Positions 18,746-28,863 are shown, counted from the stretch's first letter. The stretch: 64,000 nucleotides of DNA from Microbacterium sp. EST19A (GCF_019969685.1 NZ_JAHXYZ010000001.1:186001-250000); one strand, 5' to 3'. The notes: generated by a model from the letters alone, not told the origin. A program made the numbers and translations.

Positions 18746-19585
18746 CTACTTGCGCTTCTTGCCGGCGTTACGACGACGCACGATGTACTTGTCGCTTTCC
18801 TTGTTGGCGTGACGGGTGCGACCCTCAGCCTGACCCCAAGGAGTGACGGGGTGACGTCCACCGGACGTCTTGCCCTCACCACCACCGTGCGGGTGGTCGA
18901 CCGGGTTCATGGCGACACCACGCACGGTCGGGCGGACGCCCTTCCAGCGCATACGGCCGGCCTTTCCCCAGTTGATGTTCGACTGCTCGGCGTTTCCGAC
19001 CTCGCCGATGGTCGCGCGGCAGCGCGCATCGACGTTGCGGATCTCACCCGAGGGCAGACGCAGCTGGGCGTAGACGCCGTCCTTGGCGACGAGACGCACG
19101 GATGCGCCCGCCGAACGTGCCATCTTCGCGCCGCCACCGGGGCGGAGCTCGATCGCGTGGATGACGGTACCCGTCGGGATGTTCTTCAGCGGGAGGTTGT
19201 TGCCCGGCTTGATGTCGGCCCCGGCGCCCGACTCGACGACGTCGCCCTGCTTCAGCTTCGCCGGCGCGAGGATGTAGCGCTTCTCGCCGTCGAAGTAGTG
19301 CAGCAGCGCGATGCGCGCGGTGCGGTTGGGGTCGTACTCGATGTGAGCGACACGGGCGTTGACGCCGTCCTTGTCATTGCGACGGAAGTCGATGACGCGG
19401 TACTGGCGCTTGTGGCCACCACCGATGTGACGGGTCGTGATGCGGCCCTGGTTGTTGCGACCACCGGTCTTCGAGAGCGGGCGCAGCAGCGACTTCTCCG
19501 GCGTCGATCGGGTGATCTCGGCGAAGTCAGCCACCGACGAGCCGCGACGGCCCGGGGTCGTGGGCTTGTACTTGCGAATAGCCAT
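18746..19585 (-). CDS. rplB: 50S ribosomal protein uL2
   Basis: Peptidyl-transferase-centre-associated protein, 279 residues: [20 protein letters not shown], then [20 protein letters not shown] and the signature [30 protein letters not shown] with the functionally important histidine. It lies 20 bases after rplW. Confidence 0.99.
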   Translation of the reverse strand: MAIRKYKPTTPGRRGSSVADFAEITRSTPEKSLLRPLSKTGGRNNQGRITTRHIGGGHKRQYRVIDFRRNDKDGVNARVAHIEYDPNRTARIALLHYFDGEKRYILAPAKLKQGDVVESGAGADIKPGNNLPLKNIPTGTVIHAIELRPGGGAKMARSAGASVRLVAKDGVYAQLRLPSGEIRNVDARCRATIGEVGNAEQSNINWGKAGRMRWKGVRPTVRGVAMNPVDHPHGGGEGKTSGGRHPVTPWGQAEGRTRHANKESDKYIVRRRNAGKKRK

Positions 19586-19605
19586 TATTGTCCTTATCCC
19601 CCGGA

Positions 19606-19929
19606 TCAGCCGATTGCCGTGAAGATGTCGATGGTGCCCGACTTCAGGGTGACGATGGCGCGCTTGGTGTCCTTGCGCTTACCGGTGCCGAAGCGGGTGC
19701 GGCGAGCCTTGCCGACGCGGTTGAGGGTGTTGACCCCTGCGACCTTGACGCCGAAGATCTTCTCGATGGCGAGCTTGATCTCGGTCTTCGAAGCGCGCGG
19801 GTCGACGAGGAAGGTGTACTTGCCTTCGTCGATGAGACCGTAGCTCTTCTCGGACACGACCGGCTTCAGGATGATGTCGCGCGGGTCCTTGTTCAGGGCC
19901 GTCTGGAGAACAGATGCCTGCTCGCTCAT
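19606..19929 (-). CDS. rplW: 50S ribosomal protein uL23
   Basis: Tunnel-exit protein that docks trigger factor and SRP, 107 residues. Core: [47 protein letters not shown]. It overlaps the rplD stop by four bases. The ten-residue N-terminal lead ([12 protein letters not shown]) is typical of relatives. Confidence 0.98.
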   Translation of the reverse strand: MSEQASVLQTALNKDPRDIILKPVVSEKSYGLIDEGKYTFLVDPRASKTEIKLAIEKIFGVKVAGVNTLNRVGKARRTRFGTGKRKDTKRAIVTLKSGTIDIFTAIG

Positions 19930-20588
19930 GCGGAGACCTCCTGGTTGGCGCCGGACTTCGAGGCGATGAAGCCCTCGAGCGCGGCCTGGGTGAAGACGAT
20001 GTCGTCGGAGACGAGCACGTCGTAGGCGTTGAGCTGGTCGAACGTCAGCACGTGCAGGTTCGACAGGTTGCGGATGCTCTTCAGCGTCACGTCGTCGTTG
20101 CGCTCGATCACGACGAGCACGTTCTTCGACGAGACGACGTTGGTGAGGAAGTTCACCGCGGTCTTGGTCGAGGGCGTGCCGTCGATCCCGAAGGACTCGA
20201 TGGCGTGGATGCGGTCCCCGCGGTGACGGTCGCTGAGCGCGCCCAGCAGGGCGGCGGCGATCATCTTCTTGGGGGTGCGCTGCGAGTAGTCGCGCGGCTT
20301 CGGGCCGTGCACGATGCCACCACCGGTCATGTGCGGCGCGCGGATGGAACCCTGACGGGCGTTACCCGTGCCCTTCTGCTTGAAGGGCTTGCGGCCGGCA
20401 CCGGAGACCTCGCCGCGACGCTTGGTCGAGTGCGTGCCCTGGCGAGCCGCCGCGAGCTGCGCGACGACGACCTGGTGGATGAGCGGGATGTTCGTCTTGG
20501 CGTCGAACAGCGCGGCGGGAAGCTCGATGGAGCCTGCCTTCTTGCCGTCTGCCTTGAGGACGTCGAGCGCGAGAGTGGAGTCAGCCAT
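19926..20588 (-). CDS. rplD: 50S ribosomal protein uL4
   Basis: Tunnel and assembly protein of 220 residues: [45 protein letters not shown] forms the long loop into the exit tunnel. In E. coli L4 also represses its own S10 operon. Whether that holds here is unknown. It starts two bases after the rplC stop. Confidence 0.98.
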   Translation of the reverse strand: MADSTLALDVLKADGKKAGSIELPAALFDAKTNIPLIHQVVVAQLAAARQGTHSTKRRGEVSGAGRKPFKQKGTGNARQGSIRAPHMTGGGIVHGPKPRDYSQRTPKKMIAAALLGALSDRHRGDRIHAIESFGIDGTPSTKTAVNFLTNVVSSKNVLVVIERNDDVTLKSIRNLSNLHVLTFDQLNAYDVLVSDDIVFTQAALEGFIASKSGANQEVSA

Positions 20589-20590
20589 GT

Positions 20591-21250
20591 TCAGGCACCC
20601 TTCACTGCGTTGCGGACATAGACGATGCGGCCACGAGCACCGGGGACGGCGCCCTTGACGAGCAGCAGACCCTTCTCGATGTCGACGGCGTGCACCGTGA
20701 GGTTGAGGACGGTCACGCGCTCGCCACCCATACGGCCGGCCATGCGCATGCCCTTGAAGACGCGGCTCGGGGTCGACGATGCGCCGATGGAGCCGGGCTT
20801 GCGGTGGTTGCGGTGCGAACCGTGGGAAGCCGAGACGCCCTTGAAGTTGTGACGCTTCATGACACCGGCGAAGCCCTTGCCCTTGCTCGTGCCGACGACG
20901 TCGACGAGCTGACCGGCTTCGAACGTGCCGTCCACCGTGAGCTCCTGACCGAGTGAGTAGTCAGCAGCATCCGCGGTGCGGATCTCGGTGATGTGACGGC
21001 GCGGCGTGACGCCGGCTGCCTCGAAGTGAGCCGTGAGCGGCTGGTTCACCTTGCGGGGGTCGATCTGGCCGTACGCGATCTGGACGGCGTTGTAGCCGTC
21101 CTTCTCGGGGGTACGAACCTGCGTGACCACGTTCGGTGCGAGTTCGATGACGGTGACGGGAATGAGCTTGCCGCTCTCGTTCCACACCTGGGTCATGCCG
21201 AGCTTGGTGCCCAGCATGCCCTTGGAGATCTTGGAGTTGATGTCAACCAT
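20591..21250 (-). CDS. rplC: 50S ribosomal protein uL3
   Basis: Early assembly protein, 219 residues. The start [20 protein letters not shown] at 21250 is chosen over the longer open frame by homology and the eight-base spacing to rpsJ. The signature [53 protein letters not shown] is intact. Confidence 0.98.
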   Translation of the reverse strand: MVDINSKISKGMLGTKLGMTQVWNESGKLIPVTVIELAPNVVTQVRTPEKDGYNAVQIAYGQIDPRKVNQPLTAHFEAAGVTPRRHITEIRTADAADYSLGQELTVDGTFEAGQLVDVVGTSKGKGFAGVMKRHNFKGVSASHGSHRNHRKPGSIGASSTPSRVFKGMRMAGRMGGERVTVLNLTVHAVDIEKGLLLVKGAVPGARGRIVYVRNAVKGA

Positions 21251-21258
21251 GCCGGGCC

Positions 21259-21567
21259 TCAGAGCTTGATCTCGATGTTGACATCGGCCGGGAGGTCGAG
21301 GCGCATCAGCGAGTCGACAGCCTTGGGCGTCGGGTCGACGATGTCGATCAGACGCTTGTGGGTGCGCATCTCGAAGTGCTCGCGGCTGTCCTTGTACTTG
21401 TGGGGCGACCGGATGACGCACACGACGTTCTTCTCGGTCGGAAGCGGCACAGGGCCGACGACGGTCGCGCCCGCACGGGTCACGGTGTCGACGATCTTGC
21501 GTGCCGATGAGTCGATGACCTCGTGGTCATACGACTTCAGGCGAATGCGGATTTTCTGTCCCGCCAT
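21259..21567 (-). CDS. rpsJ: 30S ribosomal protein uS10
   Basis: First gene of the S10 operon, 102 residues: [20 protein letters not shown], then the signature [39 protein letters not shown]. uS10 also serves as NusE in antitermination. The open frame extends upstream, but the conserved [11 protein letters not shown] sets the ATG at 21567. The leader upstream is unusually long. Confidence 0.99.
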   Translation of the reverse strand: MAGQKIRIRLKSYDHEVIDSSARKIVDTVTRAGATVVGPVPLPTEKNVVCVIRSPHKYKDSREHFEMRTHKRLIDIVDPTPKAVDSLMRLDLPADVNIEIKL

Positions 21568-22000
21568 TGTCTGCTCACTCTCTTCAGGCGTCTTACCGTC
21601 CTGGGCCGGGTGACCCAGGGGCATTGGACGCACGTCGGCGCTGTTCGCGCCATCGGCACGAGAAGGACTCCTGCGAGTCGATCTGCTGCACCACTGTTCT
21701 CATGTCAGCCGCGTGTCTTCCGACATGCGGATGCCGACCTCCGCCGCGCACGGCGAACCTCCTCGGAAGAAGGTGTCGGGGATTTGTTCTGCTACCCGCG
21801 GCCTAGAACCCTGCACCATCCCGGAGGAGGCGCCGTCTATGCACTGCCCTGGCAGTGATCCATCGCACGCACAGCGGCGACGGAATATCGAACCTGTCTA
21901 TTCTGCCATGCCCGATTTCACTTCTGCAAACCCGGGCGTGTCGCGCCTCTCCTGCCGACCTCTGAACGGGTCGGAAAAGGAGGTCAGAACGTGGAGGAGA
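21568..22000. other. Leader and upstream region of the S10 operon
   Basis: No recognisable protein gene. It holds a possible promoter (21900-21929), a short dyad CACTGCC/GGCAGTG at 21842-21857, and a 52-codon minus-strand frame (21593-21751) that begins with GTG six bases after a perfect AGGAGG and ends 25 bases before rpsJ. The leader from the predicted start would be about 325 bases. Whether the small frame is a true upstream ORF is uncertain, as its composition does not resemble a known protein. Confidence 0.45.
21900..21929 (-). promoter_or_regulatory. Possible promoter of the S10 operon
   Basis: Minus strand: TTGCAG (21924-21929), an 18-base spacer, then CAGAAT (21900-21905). The -35 box is good but the -10 is imperfect. 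No better candidate is visible in the 430 bases before rpsJ. Confidence 0.4.
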
Positions 22001-22032
22001 GCGGGGCGAGGCATCCCCATGCCTCGCCCCGC
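22001..22032 (-). terminator. Terminator-like hairpin
   Basis: GCGGGGCGAGGCAT (22001-22014) pairs perfectly with ATGCCTCGCCCCGC (22019-22032). There is no T-run. No protein gene ends here, so it probably closes a non-coding transcript. Confidence 0.55.
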
Positions 22033-22292
22033 TTGGGGAGGACGTCCAGTGCGAGGGGGCACACCGAACGCGAGGATGCCGGCGTGAAGGGACGCCGGGA
22101 TCCTCGATCGAGGGCGCGACGGATGACCCGCCGCGCAGGCAGGGAGACGCTCAGGCGCACAGAGTGCGCGCGTCGTACGATGATCCCCAAGATCGCTTAT
22201 CCCCAGTTTGTTCGCGAAGAACGCGAGTTGCGGGAGCCGAACCCCTTCGGCTGCCCCGACCGCAAGATCCCCAGGCGGTCTCGAACATCATA
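22001..22292 (-). ncRNA. Candidate structured non-coding RNA
   Basis: Dense hairpins with no convincing coding frame. A perfect 14-bp stem with a CCCC loop on the plus strand spans 22001-22032. A 15-bp stem with one G-G mismatch spans 22071-22085/22092-22106. A GCGCAC/GTGCGC stem lies at 22155-22169 and an AGCCGAA/TTCGGCT stem at 22235-22252. A TATGAT box on the minus strand (22287-22292) could start a transcript of about 280 bases that ends at the 22001-22032 hairpin. The -35 is poor, so the strand is tentative. The region could instead be a very long S10 leader. Confidence 0.4.
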
Positions 22293-22349
22293 CGTGGTCC
22301 GAGGCCTCCGGCGCGAGTCCGCGGACGCCTGAATACTGGTGAAACGTGA

Positions 22350-22384
22350 GAAACGGCGGTTCACCATCGGTGAACCGCCGTTTC
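22350..22384 (-). terminator. Terminator of the antitoxin-like gene
   Basis: GAAACGGCGGTTCACC (22350-22365) and GGTGAACCGCCGTTTC (22369-22384) form a perfect 16-bp stem with a three-base loop, 17 bases after the stop at 22402. It has A-rich and T-rich ends on both strands, so it may work in both directions. Confidence 0.85.
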
Positions 22385-22401
22385 AGAGAGCGTGACGAGT
22401 G

Positions 22402-22614
22402 CTACTCGTTGCCGACTGCCTTGTCCGCGCTGTCGCGGATCTCGTCGATCTTGTCGGCAGCACCGGGAGCGACCTTCTTGGCGAAGTCCGCGACACCGTC
22501 GAGGACCTTGTCGCTGATGTCCTCGGCCTGCTCGCTCTTGACGGCCTCGGCGATCTTGTCCTTGTTCTGCTCGTACAGGTCCTTGCCCTTGTTGACGGCG
22601 TCCTCGATACCCAT
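22402..22614 (-). CDS. Small MT0933-type antitoxin-like protein
   Basis: A 70-residue, highly charged helical protein that starts MGIEDAVNKGKDLYEQNKDK and contains DKVLDGVADFAKKVAPGAADKIDEIRD. It resembles the mycobacterial MT0933/Rv0909 antitoxin family and, more loosely, CsbD-like stress proteins. No toxin gene is adjacent, so it may be orphan or have another role. The ATG at 22614 is backed by an AGAAGGGG ribosome site. The longer open frame to 22818 overlaps the tuf terminator and is not used. It is followed by a strong terminator, so it is likely monocistronic or a weak read-through gene after tuf. Confidence 0.75.
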   Translation of the reverse strand: MGIEDAVNKGKDLYEQNKDKIAEAVKSEQAEDISDKVLDGVADFAKKVAPGAADKIDEIRDSADKAVGNE

Positions 22615-22716
22615 GATTCCCCTTCTCAGGTGTGTGCTGCCGACCGGTAGGGATCGGCAAGACTCATTGTGCATCCCCGCCTCGGCAAAGGGAACCCTTG
22701 AGACGCCCGTTAACGA

Positions 22717-22750
22717 CAGTGGGGCCGGACCCGAAGGCCCGACCCCACTG
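22717..22750 (-). terminator. tuf terminator
   Basis: Fifteen-base arms 22717-22731 and 22736-22750 (CAGTGGGG.../...CCCCACTG) pair with two mismatches around a short loop, 15 bases after the tuf stop. Confidence 0.75.
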
Positions 22751-22765
22751 CGAGGAAGCAGATGC

Positions 22766-23956
<1,191 letters not shown>

Positions 23957-24066
23957 TGGGTCCTCCTCAGGACGTCATGTAGAGGTTGCCGGGCACTGGT
24001 TTGCGACCGGTTCTCTACGGGTGTGAATCTCAGTTTAGTAGAGAGGGAATGTGAAGTTGTAGGGGA

Positions 24067-24098
24067 CCTGGGAGCCGGGCCGGAACCCGGCTCCCAGG
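24067..24098 (-). terminator. fusA terminator
   Basis: CCTGGGAGCCGGG (24067-24079) and CCCGGCTCCCAGG (24086-24098) form a perfect 13-bp stem, seven bases after the fusA stop. Confidence 0.8.
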
Positions 24099-24105
24099 AA
24101 GATGA

Positions 24106-26223
24106 TTACTCGCCGCCCTGGTGCTTCTGGACGATCTCGTCGGCCACGTTCCGGGGAACCTCAGCGTAGCTGTTGAACTCCATCGAGTAGACGGCGCGAC
24201 CCGAGGTCTTCGAACGCAGGTCGCCGATGTAGCCGAACATCTCGGACAGCGGCACGTGTGCACGCACGACCTTGACGCCGGCGGCATCCTCCATCGACTG
24301 GATCTGGCCACGACGCGAGTTCAGGTCACCGATGACGTCGCCCATGTACTCCTCAGGAGTACGCACCTCGACGGCCATCAGCGGCTCGAGCAGCACGGGG
24401 TTCGCCCGACGGAGAGCCTCCTTCATACCCATCGATCCGGCGATCTTGAACGCCATCTCCGAGGAGTCGACGTCGTGCGCCGCACCATCGACGATGGTCG
24501 CCTTGACACCGACGATCGGGTAGCCCGCGAGGACTCCGACGTTCATGGCGTCCTGGAAACCGGCGTCGATCGAGCCGATGTACTCACGAGGGATGCGACC
24601 ACCGGTGACGGCGTTCACGAACTCGTAGGTCTTCTCGTCGTCCAGATCGAGCGGCTCGATGTTGAACTGGATCTTCGCGAACTGACCCGATCCACCCGTC
24701 TGCTTCTTGTGGGTGTAGTCGTACTTCTCGACGTTCTTGCGGATCGTCTCGCGGTACGCCACCTGCGGCTTGCCGACGTTGGCCTCGACGTTGAACTCGC
24801 GCTTCATGCGATCGACGAGGATGTCGAGGTGCAGCTCGCCCATGCCCTTGATGGTCGTCTGACCGGTCTCGGGGTTGAGCTCCGTGCGGAAGGTCGGGTC
24901 CTCCTCAGCGAGCTTCTGGATGGCGACACCCAGCTTCTCCTGGTCGGCCTTGGTCTTCGGCTCGATGGCGACCTCGATGACGGGCTCGGGGAACGTCATC
25001 GACTCGAGGACGACCGGCGACGTCGGGTCGGTCAGGGTGTCACCGGTGGTGGTGTCCTTCAGACCGATGACCGCGTAGATGTTTCCGGCGGTCACCGAGG
25101 CGACGGGGATCTCCTTGTTGGCGTGCATCTGGAAGATCTTCCCGATGCGCTCCTTCTTGCCCTTGGTCGAGTTGACGACCGCGGAGCCGGAATCGAGGTG
25201 ACCCGAGTAGACGCGCACGTAGGTGAGGCGACCGAAGAACGGGTGCACCGCGACCTTGAACGCCAGCGCCGCGAACGGGTCGTTGGCGTCGGGGTGACGC
25301 TCGATGATCGTGTCGTAGTCCTTCGGGTCGTGCGCCTCGATCGAGCCCACGTCGAGCGGGTTCGGGAGGTAGTCGACGACCGCATCGAGCATCGGCTGAA
25401 CGCCACGGTTCTTGAAGGCCGAGCCGCAGAGGACCGGGTAGATCTCGGAAGCCACGGTGAGCTTGCGGATCGCGCCCTTGATCTCGGCGACGGTCAGCTC
25501 TTCGCCGCCGAAGAACTTCTCGAGCAGCGCGTCGTCGGTCTCGGCGACGGTCTCGAGGAGCTGCTGACGGTACTCGTCCGCCTTCTCCTTGAGGTCGGCC
25601 GGGATCTCCTGGATCTCGTAGGAGGCGCCCATGGTGACGTCACCCTTGGAGTCACCCGCCCAGACGAGTGCGCGCATCTCGACCAGGTCGACGACGCCGA
25701 TGAAGTCGTTCTCCGCGCCGATGGGCAGCTGGATGACCAGCGGCTTCGCGCCGAGGCGGTTGATGATCGTGTCGACCGTGAAGTAGAAGTCGGCGCCGAG
25801 CTTGTCCATCTTGTTGACGAAGCAGATGCGCGGGACGTTGTACTTGTCGGCCTGACGCCAGACGGTCTCGGACTGGGGCTCGACGCCCTCCTTGCCGTCG
25901 AAGACGGCGACGGCACCGTCGAGGACGCGGAGCGAGCGCTCCACCTCGACCGTGAAGTCCACGTGACCGGGGGTGTCGATGATGTTGATCTGGTTCTTGT
26001 TCCAGTAGCAGGTCACGGCGGCAGACGTGATCGTGATGCCGCGCTCCTTCTCCTGCTCCATCCAGTCGGTGGTCGAGGCGCCATCGTGCGTCTCGCCGAG
26101 CTTGTGGTTGACGCCCGTGTAGAACAGGATGCGCTCGGTCGTCGTCGTCTTGCCGGCATCGATGTGCGCCATGATGCCGATGTTGCGGACCTTGCTCAGG
26201 TCGGTGAGCACGTCTTGTGCCAC
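24106..26223 (-). CDS. fusA: Elongation factor G
   Basis: Translocation GTPase, 705 residues: P-loop [19 protein letters not shown], switch [32 protein letters not shown], then domains II-V ending with the domain IV loop region and [19 protein letters not shown]. It lies 84 bases after rpsG with a hairpin between them, consistent with partial attenuation between the ribosomal protein genes and EF-G. Confidence 0.99.
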   Translation of the reverse strand: MAQDVLTDLSKVRNIGIMAHIDAGKTTTTERILFYTGVNHKLGETHDGASTTDWMEQEKERGITITSAAVTCYWNKNQINIIDTPGHVDFTVEVERSLRVLDGAVAVFDGKEGVEPQSETVWRQADKYNVPRICFVNKMDKLGADFYFTVDTIINRLGAKPLVIQLPIGAENDFIGVVDLVEMRALVWAGDSKGDVTMGASYEIQEIPADLKEKADEYRQQLLETVAETDDALLEKFFGGEELTVAEIKGAIRKLTVASEIYPVLCGSAFKNRGVQPMLDAVVDYLPNPLDVGSIEAHDPKDYDTIIERHPDANDPFAALAFKVAVHPFFGRLTYVRVYSGHLDSGSAVVNSTKGKKERIGKIFQMHANKEIPVASVTAGNIYAVIGLKDTTTGDTLTDPTSPVVLESMTFPEPVIEVAIEPKTKADQEKLGVAIQKLAEEDPTFRTELNPETGQTTIKGMGELHLDILVDRMKREFNVEANVGKPQVAYRETIRKNVEKYDYTHKKQTGGSGQFAKIQFNIEPLDLDDEKTYEFVNAVTGGRIPREYIGSIDAGFQDAMNVGVLAGYPIVGVKATIVDGAAHDVDSSEMAFKIAGSMGMKEALRRANPVLLEPLMAVEVRTPEEYMGDVIGDLNSRRGQIQSMEDAAGVKVVRAHVPLSEMFGYIGDLRSKTSGRAVYSMEFNSYAEVPRNVADEIVQKHQGGE

Positions 26224-26269
26224 AGGAGTGTCCTTATCTTTTCGTGCAGTCGTACTGCGCGGAGGGGGT

Positions 26270-26300
26270 GCCCGCTCCCGGCGTGTGGCCGGGAGCGGGC
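26270..26300 (-). terminator. Hairpin between rpsG and fusA
   Basis: GCCCGCTCCCGGC (26270-26282) and GCCGGGAGCGGGC (26288-26300) form a perfect 13-bp stem with a five-base loop, eight bases after the rpsG stop. It is likely a leaky terminator, since fusA has no obvious promoter of its own. Confidence 0.65.
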
Positions 26301-26307
26301 GAAGTGT

Positions 26308-26781
26308 TTACCAGCGGTAGTGAGCGAACGCGCGGTTCGACTCGGCCATCTTGTGAGTGTCTTCGCGGCGCTTGACCGCGGCACCCAGGCCGTTCGACGC
26401 GTCCAGGATCTCGTTCTGGAGACGCTCGGTCATCGTCTTCTCACGACGACCCTTGGCGTAGCTCACGAGCCAGCGCAGCGCGAGGGTGTTCGCGCGGTGC
26501 GGCTTGACCTCGATCGGAACCTGGTAGGTCGAGCCACCGACGCGGCGGCTGCGGACCTCGAGAGTCGGGCGCACGTTGTCGAGCGCCTTCTTCAGGGTGG
26601 CGACGGCGTCCTGGCCGCCGTTCTTCGCCTCGACACCGCTCAGGGCGCCGTAGACGATGGCCTCGGCGATCGACTTCTTGCCGTCGACGAGGATCTTGTT
26701 CACCAGCGAGGTGACGATCGGAGCGCCGTATACCGGGTCGTTGACCACGGGGCGCTTGGGGGCGGGACCCTTACGAGGCAT
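26308..26781 (-). CDS. rpsG: 30S ribosomal protein uS7
   Basis: Head-nucleating protein, 157 residues: [20 protein letters not shown], then [36 protein letters not shown] and FAHYRW at the end. It starts five bases after rpsL. Confidence 0.99.
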   Translation of the reverse strand: MPRKGPAPKRPVVNDPVYGAPIVTSLVNKILVDGKKSIAEAIVYGALSGVEAKNGGQDAVATLKKALDNVRPTLEVRSRRVGGSTYQVPIEVKPHRANTLALRWLVSYAKGRREKTMTERLQNEILDASNGLGAAVKRREDTHKMAESNRAFAHYRW

Positions 26782-26786
26782 CTAAC

Positions 26787-27155
26787 TCAACCCTTCTTCG
26801 CGCCGTAGCGGGAACGAGCCTGCTTACGGTTCTTGACGGCCTGGGTGTCCAGGGCGCCGCGGACGATCTTGTAACGCACACCGGGGAGGTCCTTGACTCG
26901 ACCGCCGCGGACGAGCACCAGCGAGTGCTCCTGCAGGTTGTGGCCCTCACCGGGGATGTAGGCCGTGACCTCGGTCCCGTTGCGGAGCTTCACACGAGCG
27001 ACCTTGCGCATCGCCGAGTTCGGCTTCTTCGGGGTGGTGGTGTAGACGCGGGTGCATACCCCGGCCTGCTGCGGGTTCGACTTCAGGGCGGGCGTCTTGG
27101 TCTTGGTGACCTTCGGCGAGCGACCCTTGCGAACCAACTGCTGAATGGTTGGCAC
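26787..27155 (-). CDS. rpsL: 30S ribosomal protein uS12
   Basis: Decoding-centre protein, 122 residues: [20 protein letters not shown] and the signature [17 protein letters not shown]. The streptomycin-determining lysines K43 (in TPKKPN) and K88 (in GRVKDLPG) are both wild type, so no ribosomal streptomycin resistance is predicted from this gene. First gene of rpsL-rpsG-fusA. Confidence 0.99.
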   Translation of the reverse strand: MPTIQQLVRKGRSPKVTKTKTPALKSNPQQAGVCTRVYTTTPKKPNSAMRKVARVKLRNGTEVTAYIPGEGHNLQEHSLVLVRGGRVKDLPGVRYKIVRGALDTQAVKNRKQARSRYGAKKG

Positions 27156-27321
27156 GTTCTCTCCTCATAGTGCTGCACGGTGACAGCGTGATGGGTTTCA
27201 CATCATGCCCCACCGGCGCGCCGGAATCGGTGCGCTTTTTGTGTGGTGGGTATGCCGTGGAGGCGGACCGGCAAGGTGCCGACGCCCGGTGCGCACGTCA
27301 AGACGTGCACACACCTGACCA

Positions 27322-27350
27322 AGTGTAATGCCGCGTAACCTGCCGGTCAA
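27322..27350 (-). promoter_or_regulatory. Promoter of the rpsL-rpsG-fusA operon
   Basis: Minus strand TTGACC (27345-27350), a 17-base spacer, then TACACT (27322-27327). The expected start is near 27316, giving a leader of about 160 bases. A dyad GCACGTC-AA-GACGTGC-like sequence at 27293-27308 lies just downstream of the start and could be regulatory. Confidence 0.75.
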
Positions 27351-27366
27351 ATGAGCGCCGCACGCG

Positions 27367-27400
27367 GACGAGCCCCGCAGCATCGGCTGCGGGGCTCGTC
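27367..27400 (-). terminator. Terminator of the 28-aa gene
   Basis: GACGAGCCCCGCAGC (27367-27381) and GCTGCGGGGCTCGTC (27386-27400) form a perfect 15-bp stem with a four-base loop, 15 bases after the stop at 27416. It insulates the small gene from the rpsL promoter. Confidence 0.8.
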
Positions 27401-27415
27401 GTGGAGAGATCGCGA

Positions 27416-27502
27416 TCAGTTGCCGGGGCCGTACAGATCCCAGATGAACTGCGCGTCGCAGGTCAGCCACCACGGATCATCCGCGGGAGGGAATTCGAAC
27501 AT
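27416..27502 (-). CDS. Small 28-residue protein, unknown function
   Basis: The frame reads MFEFPPADDPWWLTCDAQFI followed by WDLYGPGN and a TGA stop. Support for a real gene: an AAAGGA ribosome site seven bases before ATG, a plausible promoter at 27583-27612, and a perfect 15-bp terminator 15 bases after the stop. It is acidic and rich in Trp (three) and Phe/Tyr, with no signal peptide or membrane segment. It resembles neither a ribosomal protein nor a toxin that I know. The WW pair recalls trp leader peptides, but no trp gene follows, and the terminator ends the unit before rpsL. Confidence 0.6.
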   Translation of the reverse strand: MFEFPPADDPWWLTCDAQFIWDLYGPGN

Positions 27503-27582
27503 GATCGATCCTTTCGTCGGAGCATCGCCGTCATCGGCGCTGCTGGGCGTCCATTCCTGCGCCTGGGGGCAGGAATCCGGTC

Positions 27583-27612
27583 AGACTAGATTCGCGAGCG
27601 CACGCGCGGCAA
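27583..27612 (-). promoter_or_regulatory. Likely promoter of the 28-aa gene
   Basis: Minus strand TTGCCG (27607-27612), an 18-base spacer, then TAGTCT (27583-27588). The leader of about 75 bases contains an 8-bp stem ATTCCTGC/GCAGGAAT (27553-27560/27569-27576). Confidence 0.5.
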
Positions 27613-27655
27613 CGGATCTCGGCGCTGTATGCCGATACATCAGGATGATGCGGGA

Positions 27656-28303
27656 TCAGCCGGCATCCGGATCGAACGGCGAGTCCAGAGACTGGGTGAG
27701 TTCCGCGAGCAGTGCCTCGATCTGCGGCTCGACATGCTGCGAGATGGCGGCCTGGATGTGGAGACGATGCCGGAGCAGGATGCCGCAGATCTCGCGGCCG
27801 ACCATGTTGGCGTACTCGTCGGCGAGCGCGACCTCCTGACGGAGTGCGACCTTGGCCTCCTCCGTCAGCGGCGGCAGGGGAGGAAGCTCATCCCCTGCGT
27901 CGTCGGCGAGCCCGGCGATCGTGAACAGGAAAGGCGCACCCGCCACCGGCTCGGGGTCGAGCGGCAGGCCGTCGAACTCGGGGTCGAGGTCTTCCGCCGG
28001 CCGATAGCTGCGGGCGCGGTTCCTCGCGGCCTGATCGTCCAGCTCCCGCTGCAGCATGGGGAGGTTTCGTGCCGTGTAGTCGGCGACCGCATGGTCGACG
28101 ATGGTCTTCATCCGCGTCGACAGTCCGTGCTGCACCCCGTGCGGGGCGTTGGCGCCGATGCCGGCGGCGGACAGGATCGGCGAGCCGAGGCATCGACGGC
28201 ACGGCGCGACGCGGCCGCGATGAGTCGCCGGCTCCCAGCGCGGCACCCAGCGCAACCAGGCCTCGACGGCCTGGTCGACCTGCGTCTCCAATGAGCGCTC
28301 CAC
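27656..28303 (-). CDS. Hypothetical protein
   Basis: A 215-residue soluble protein with no recognised domain. The first 60 residues are Arg/Trp-rich with a CRRC motif (RVAPCRRCLG). The middle holds an amphipathic helix region (MKTIVDHAVADYTARNLPML) and the C-terminal third has long helices (EVALADEYANMVGREICGIL). The start is GTG at 28303, placed six bases after a TACGCT box. It stands alone between the 28-aa gene and a membrane protein gene. Confidence 0.7.
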   Translation of the reverse strand: MERSLETQVDQAVEAWLRWVPRWEPATHRGRVAPCRRCLGSPILSAAGIGANAPHGVQHGLSTRMKTIVDHAVADYTARNLPMLQRELDDQAARNRARSYRPAEDLDPEFDGLPLDPEPVAGAPFLFTIAGLADDAGDELPPLPPLTEEAKVALRQEVALADEYANMVGREICGILLRHRLHIQAAISQHVEPQIEALLAELTQSLDSPFDPDAG

Positions 28304-28309
28304 CCCACC

Positions 28310-28315
28310 AGCGTA
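28310..28315 (-). promoter_or_regulatory. -10 box (TACGCT), leaderless promoter
   Basis: TACGCT, six bases, then the GTG at 28303. Confidence 0.5.
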
Positions 28316-28363
28316 CGGCGCGTCGTGCGGAGCCGCCGCGATTTCCCGCGTCTCGGCGGGGCG

Positions 28364-28795
28364 TCACTCGTCTTCTTCACCCTCCCAGGGCCAGCGCGGC
28401 CGTGCGGCACGGGTACGTCGGAGCGCGATGCCGCCCCACGCACCGATCGCGGCCGCCAGCAGCAGCACGGCACTCGCGCCGCCGCGCACCAGGTCTCCCG
28501 CCACCGCCGTGGCGATGACGACATTGCCGGATCCGACCAGCACAGCGCCCCAGACGCCCGCGAGATGAGCGAGTCCGGTCACGAGGGCGATCGAGAACGT
28601 CGCGAGGAACGACGGGTGCGTCCGCCGGAGCGTCGACCACAGCATGAGGGCGAAGCCGACCACCGCGGCGAGCATCCCGATGACGCCGGGCCCGGGTCCG
28701 AGCCCCGGCACCGCGATGATGTCGGCATCCGTCAGCACGCTCACCGCTCCCAGCCCGAACACGGCGAGGGCGAAGAATCCTACGGTGGCGAACAC
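28364..28795 (-). CDS. Hypothetical membrane protein, start uncertain
   Basis: About 143 residues with four predicted membrane helices (FFALAVFGLGAVSVL, VIGMLAAVVGFALML, FLATFSIALVTGLAHLAGV and AVLLLAAAIGAWGGIAL). The basic/acidic tail is RRTRAARPRWPWEGEEDE. No family is recognised. The first GTG in frame after the preceding gene's terminator is at 28795. The frame is open further upstream, across the terminator, but has no ATG, GTG or TTG there. The start is therefore the weakest part of this call. Confidence 0.6.
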   Translation of the reverse strand: MFATVGFFALAVFGLGAVSVLTDADIIAVPGLGPGPGVIGMLAAVVGFALMLWSTLRRTHPSFLATFSIALVTGLAHLAGVWGAVLVGSGNVVIATAVAGDLVRGGASAVLLLAAAIGAWGGIALRRTRAARPRWPWEGEEDE

Positions 28796-28813
28796 CAGCG
28801 CCAGGACAGCCGA

Positions 28814-28843
28814 AACCCCCGCGGACTCGGGTCCGCGGGGGTT
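28814..28843 (-). terminator. Terminator of the 28864-29913 gene
   Basis: AACCCCCGCGGAC (28814-28826) pairs perfectly with GTCCGCGGGGGTT (28831-28843) around a TCGG loop, 20 bases after the stop. Confidence 0.75.
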
Positions 28844-28863
28844 CGGCGTCGTGGAGTTCGTGA

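Noticed and set aside
21991..22332. 113-codon plus-strand frame that follows AGGAGG by seven bases (GTG start)
   Set aside because: It starts inside the 14-bp hairpin region and crosses all the other stems. The product is extremely Arg-rich and has no domain. The structures explain the sequence better. The ribosome-site match is noted as a caution.
24121..26808. 895-codon open frame on the plus strand
   Set aside because: It is antisense to fusA and rpsG, which are certain. High GC gives long stop-free frames opposite real genes. The translation is Val/Asp/Leu/Arg-biased and matches nothing.
27416..27502. Reading the 28-aa frame as a tryptophan leader peptide
   Set aside because: There are two adjacent Trp codons but no trp gene downstream; the unit ends at a terminator before the rpsL promoter.
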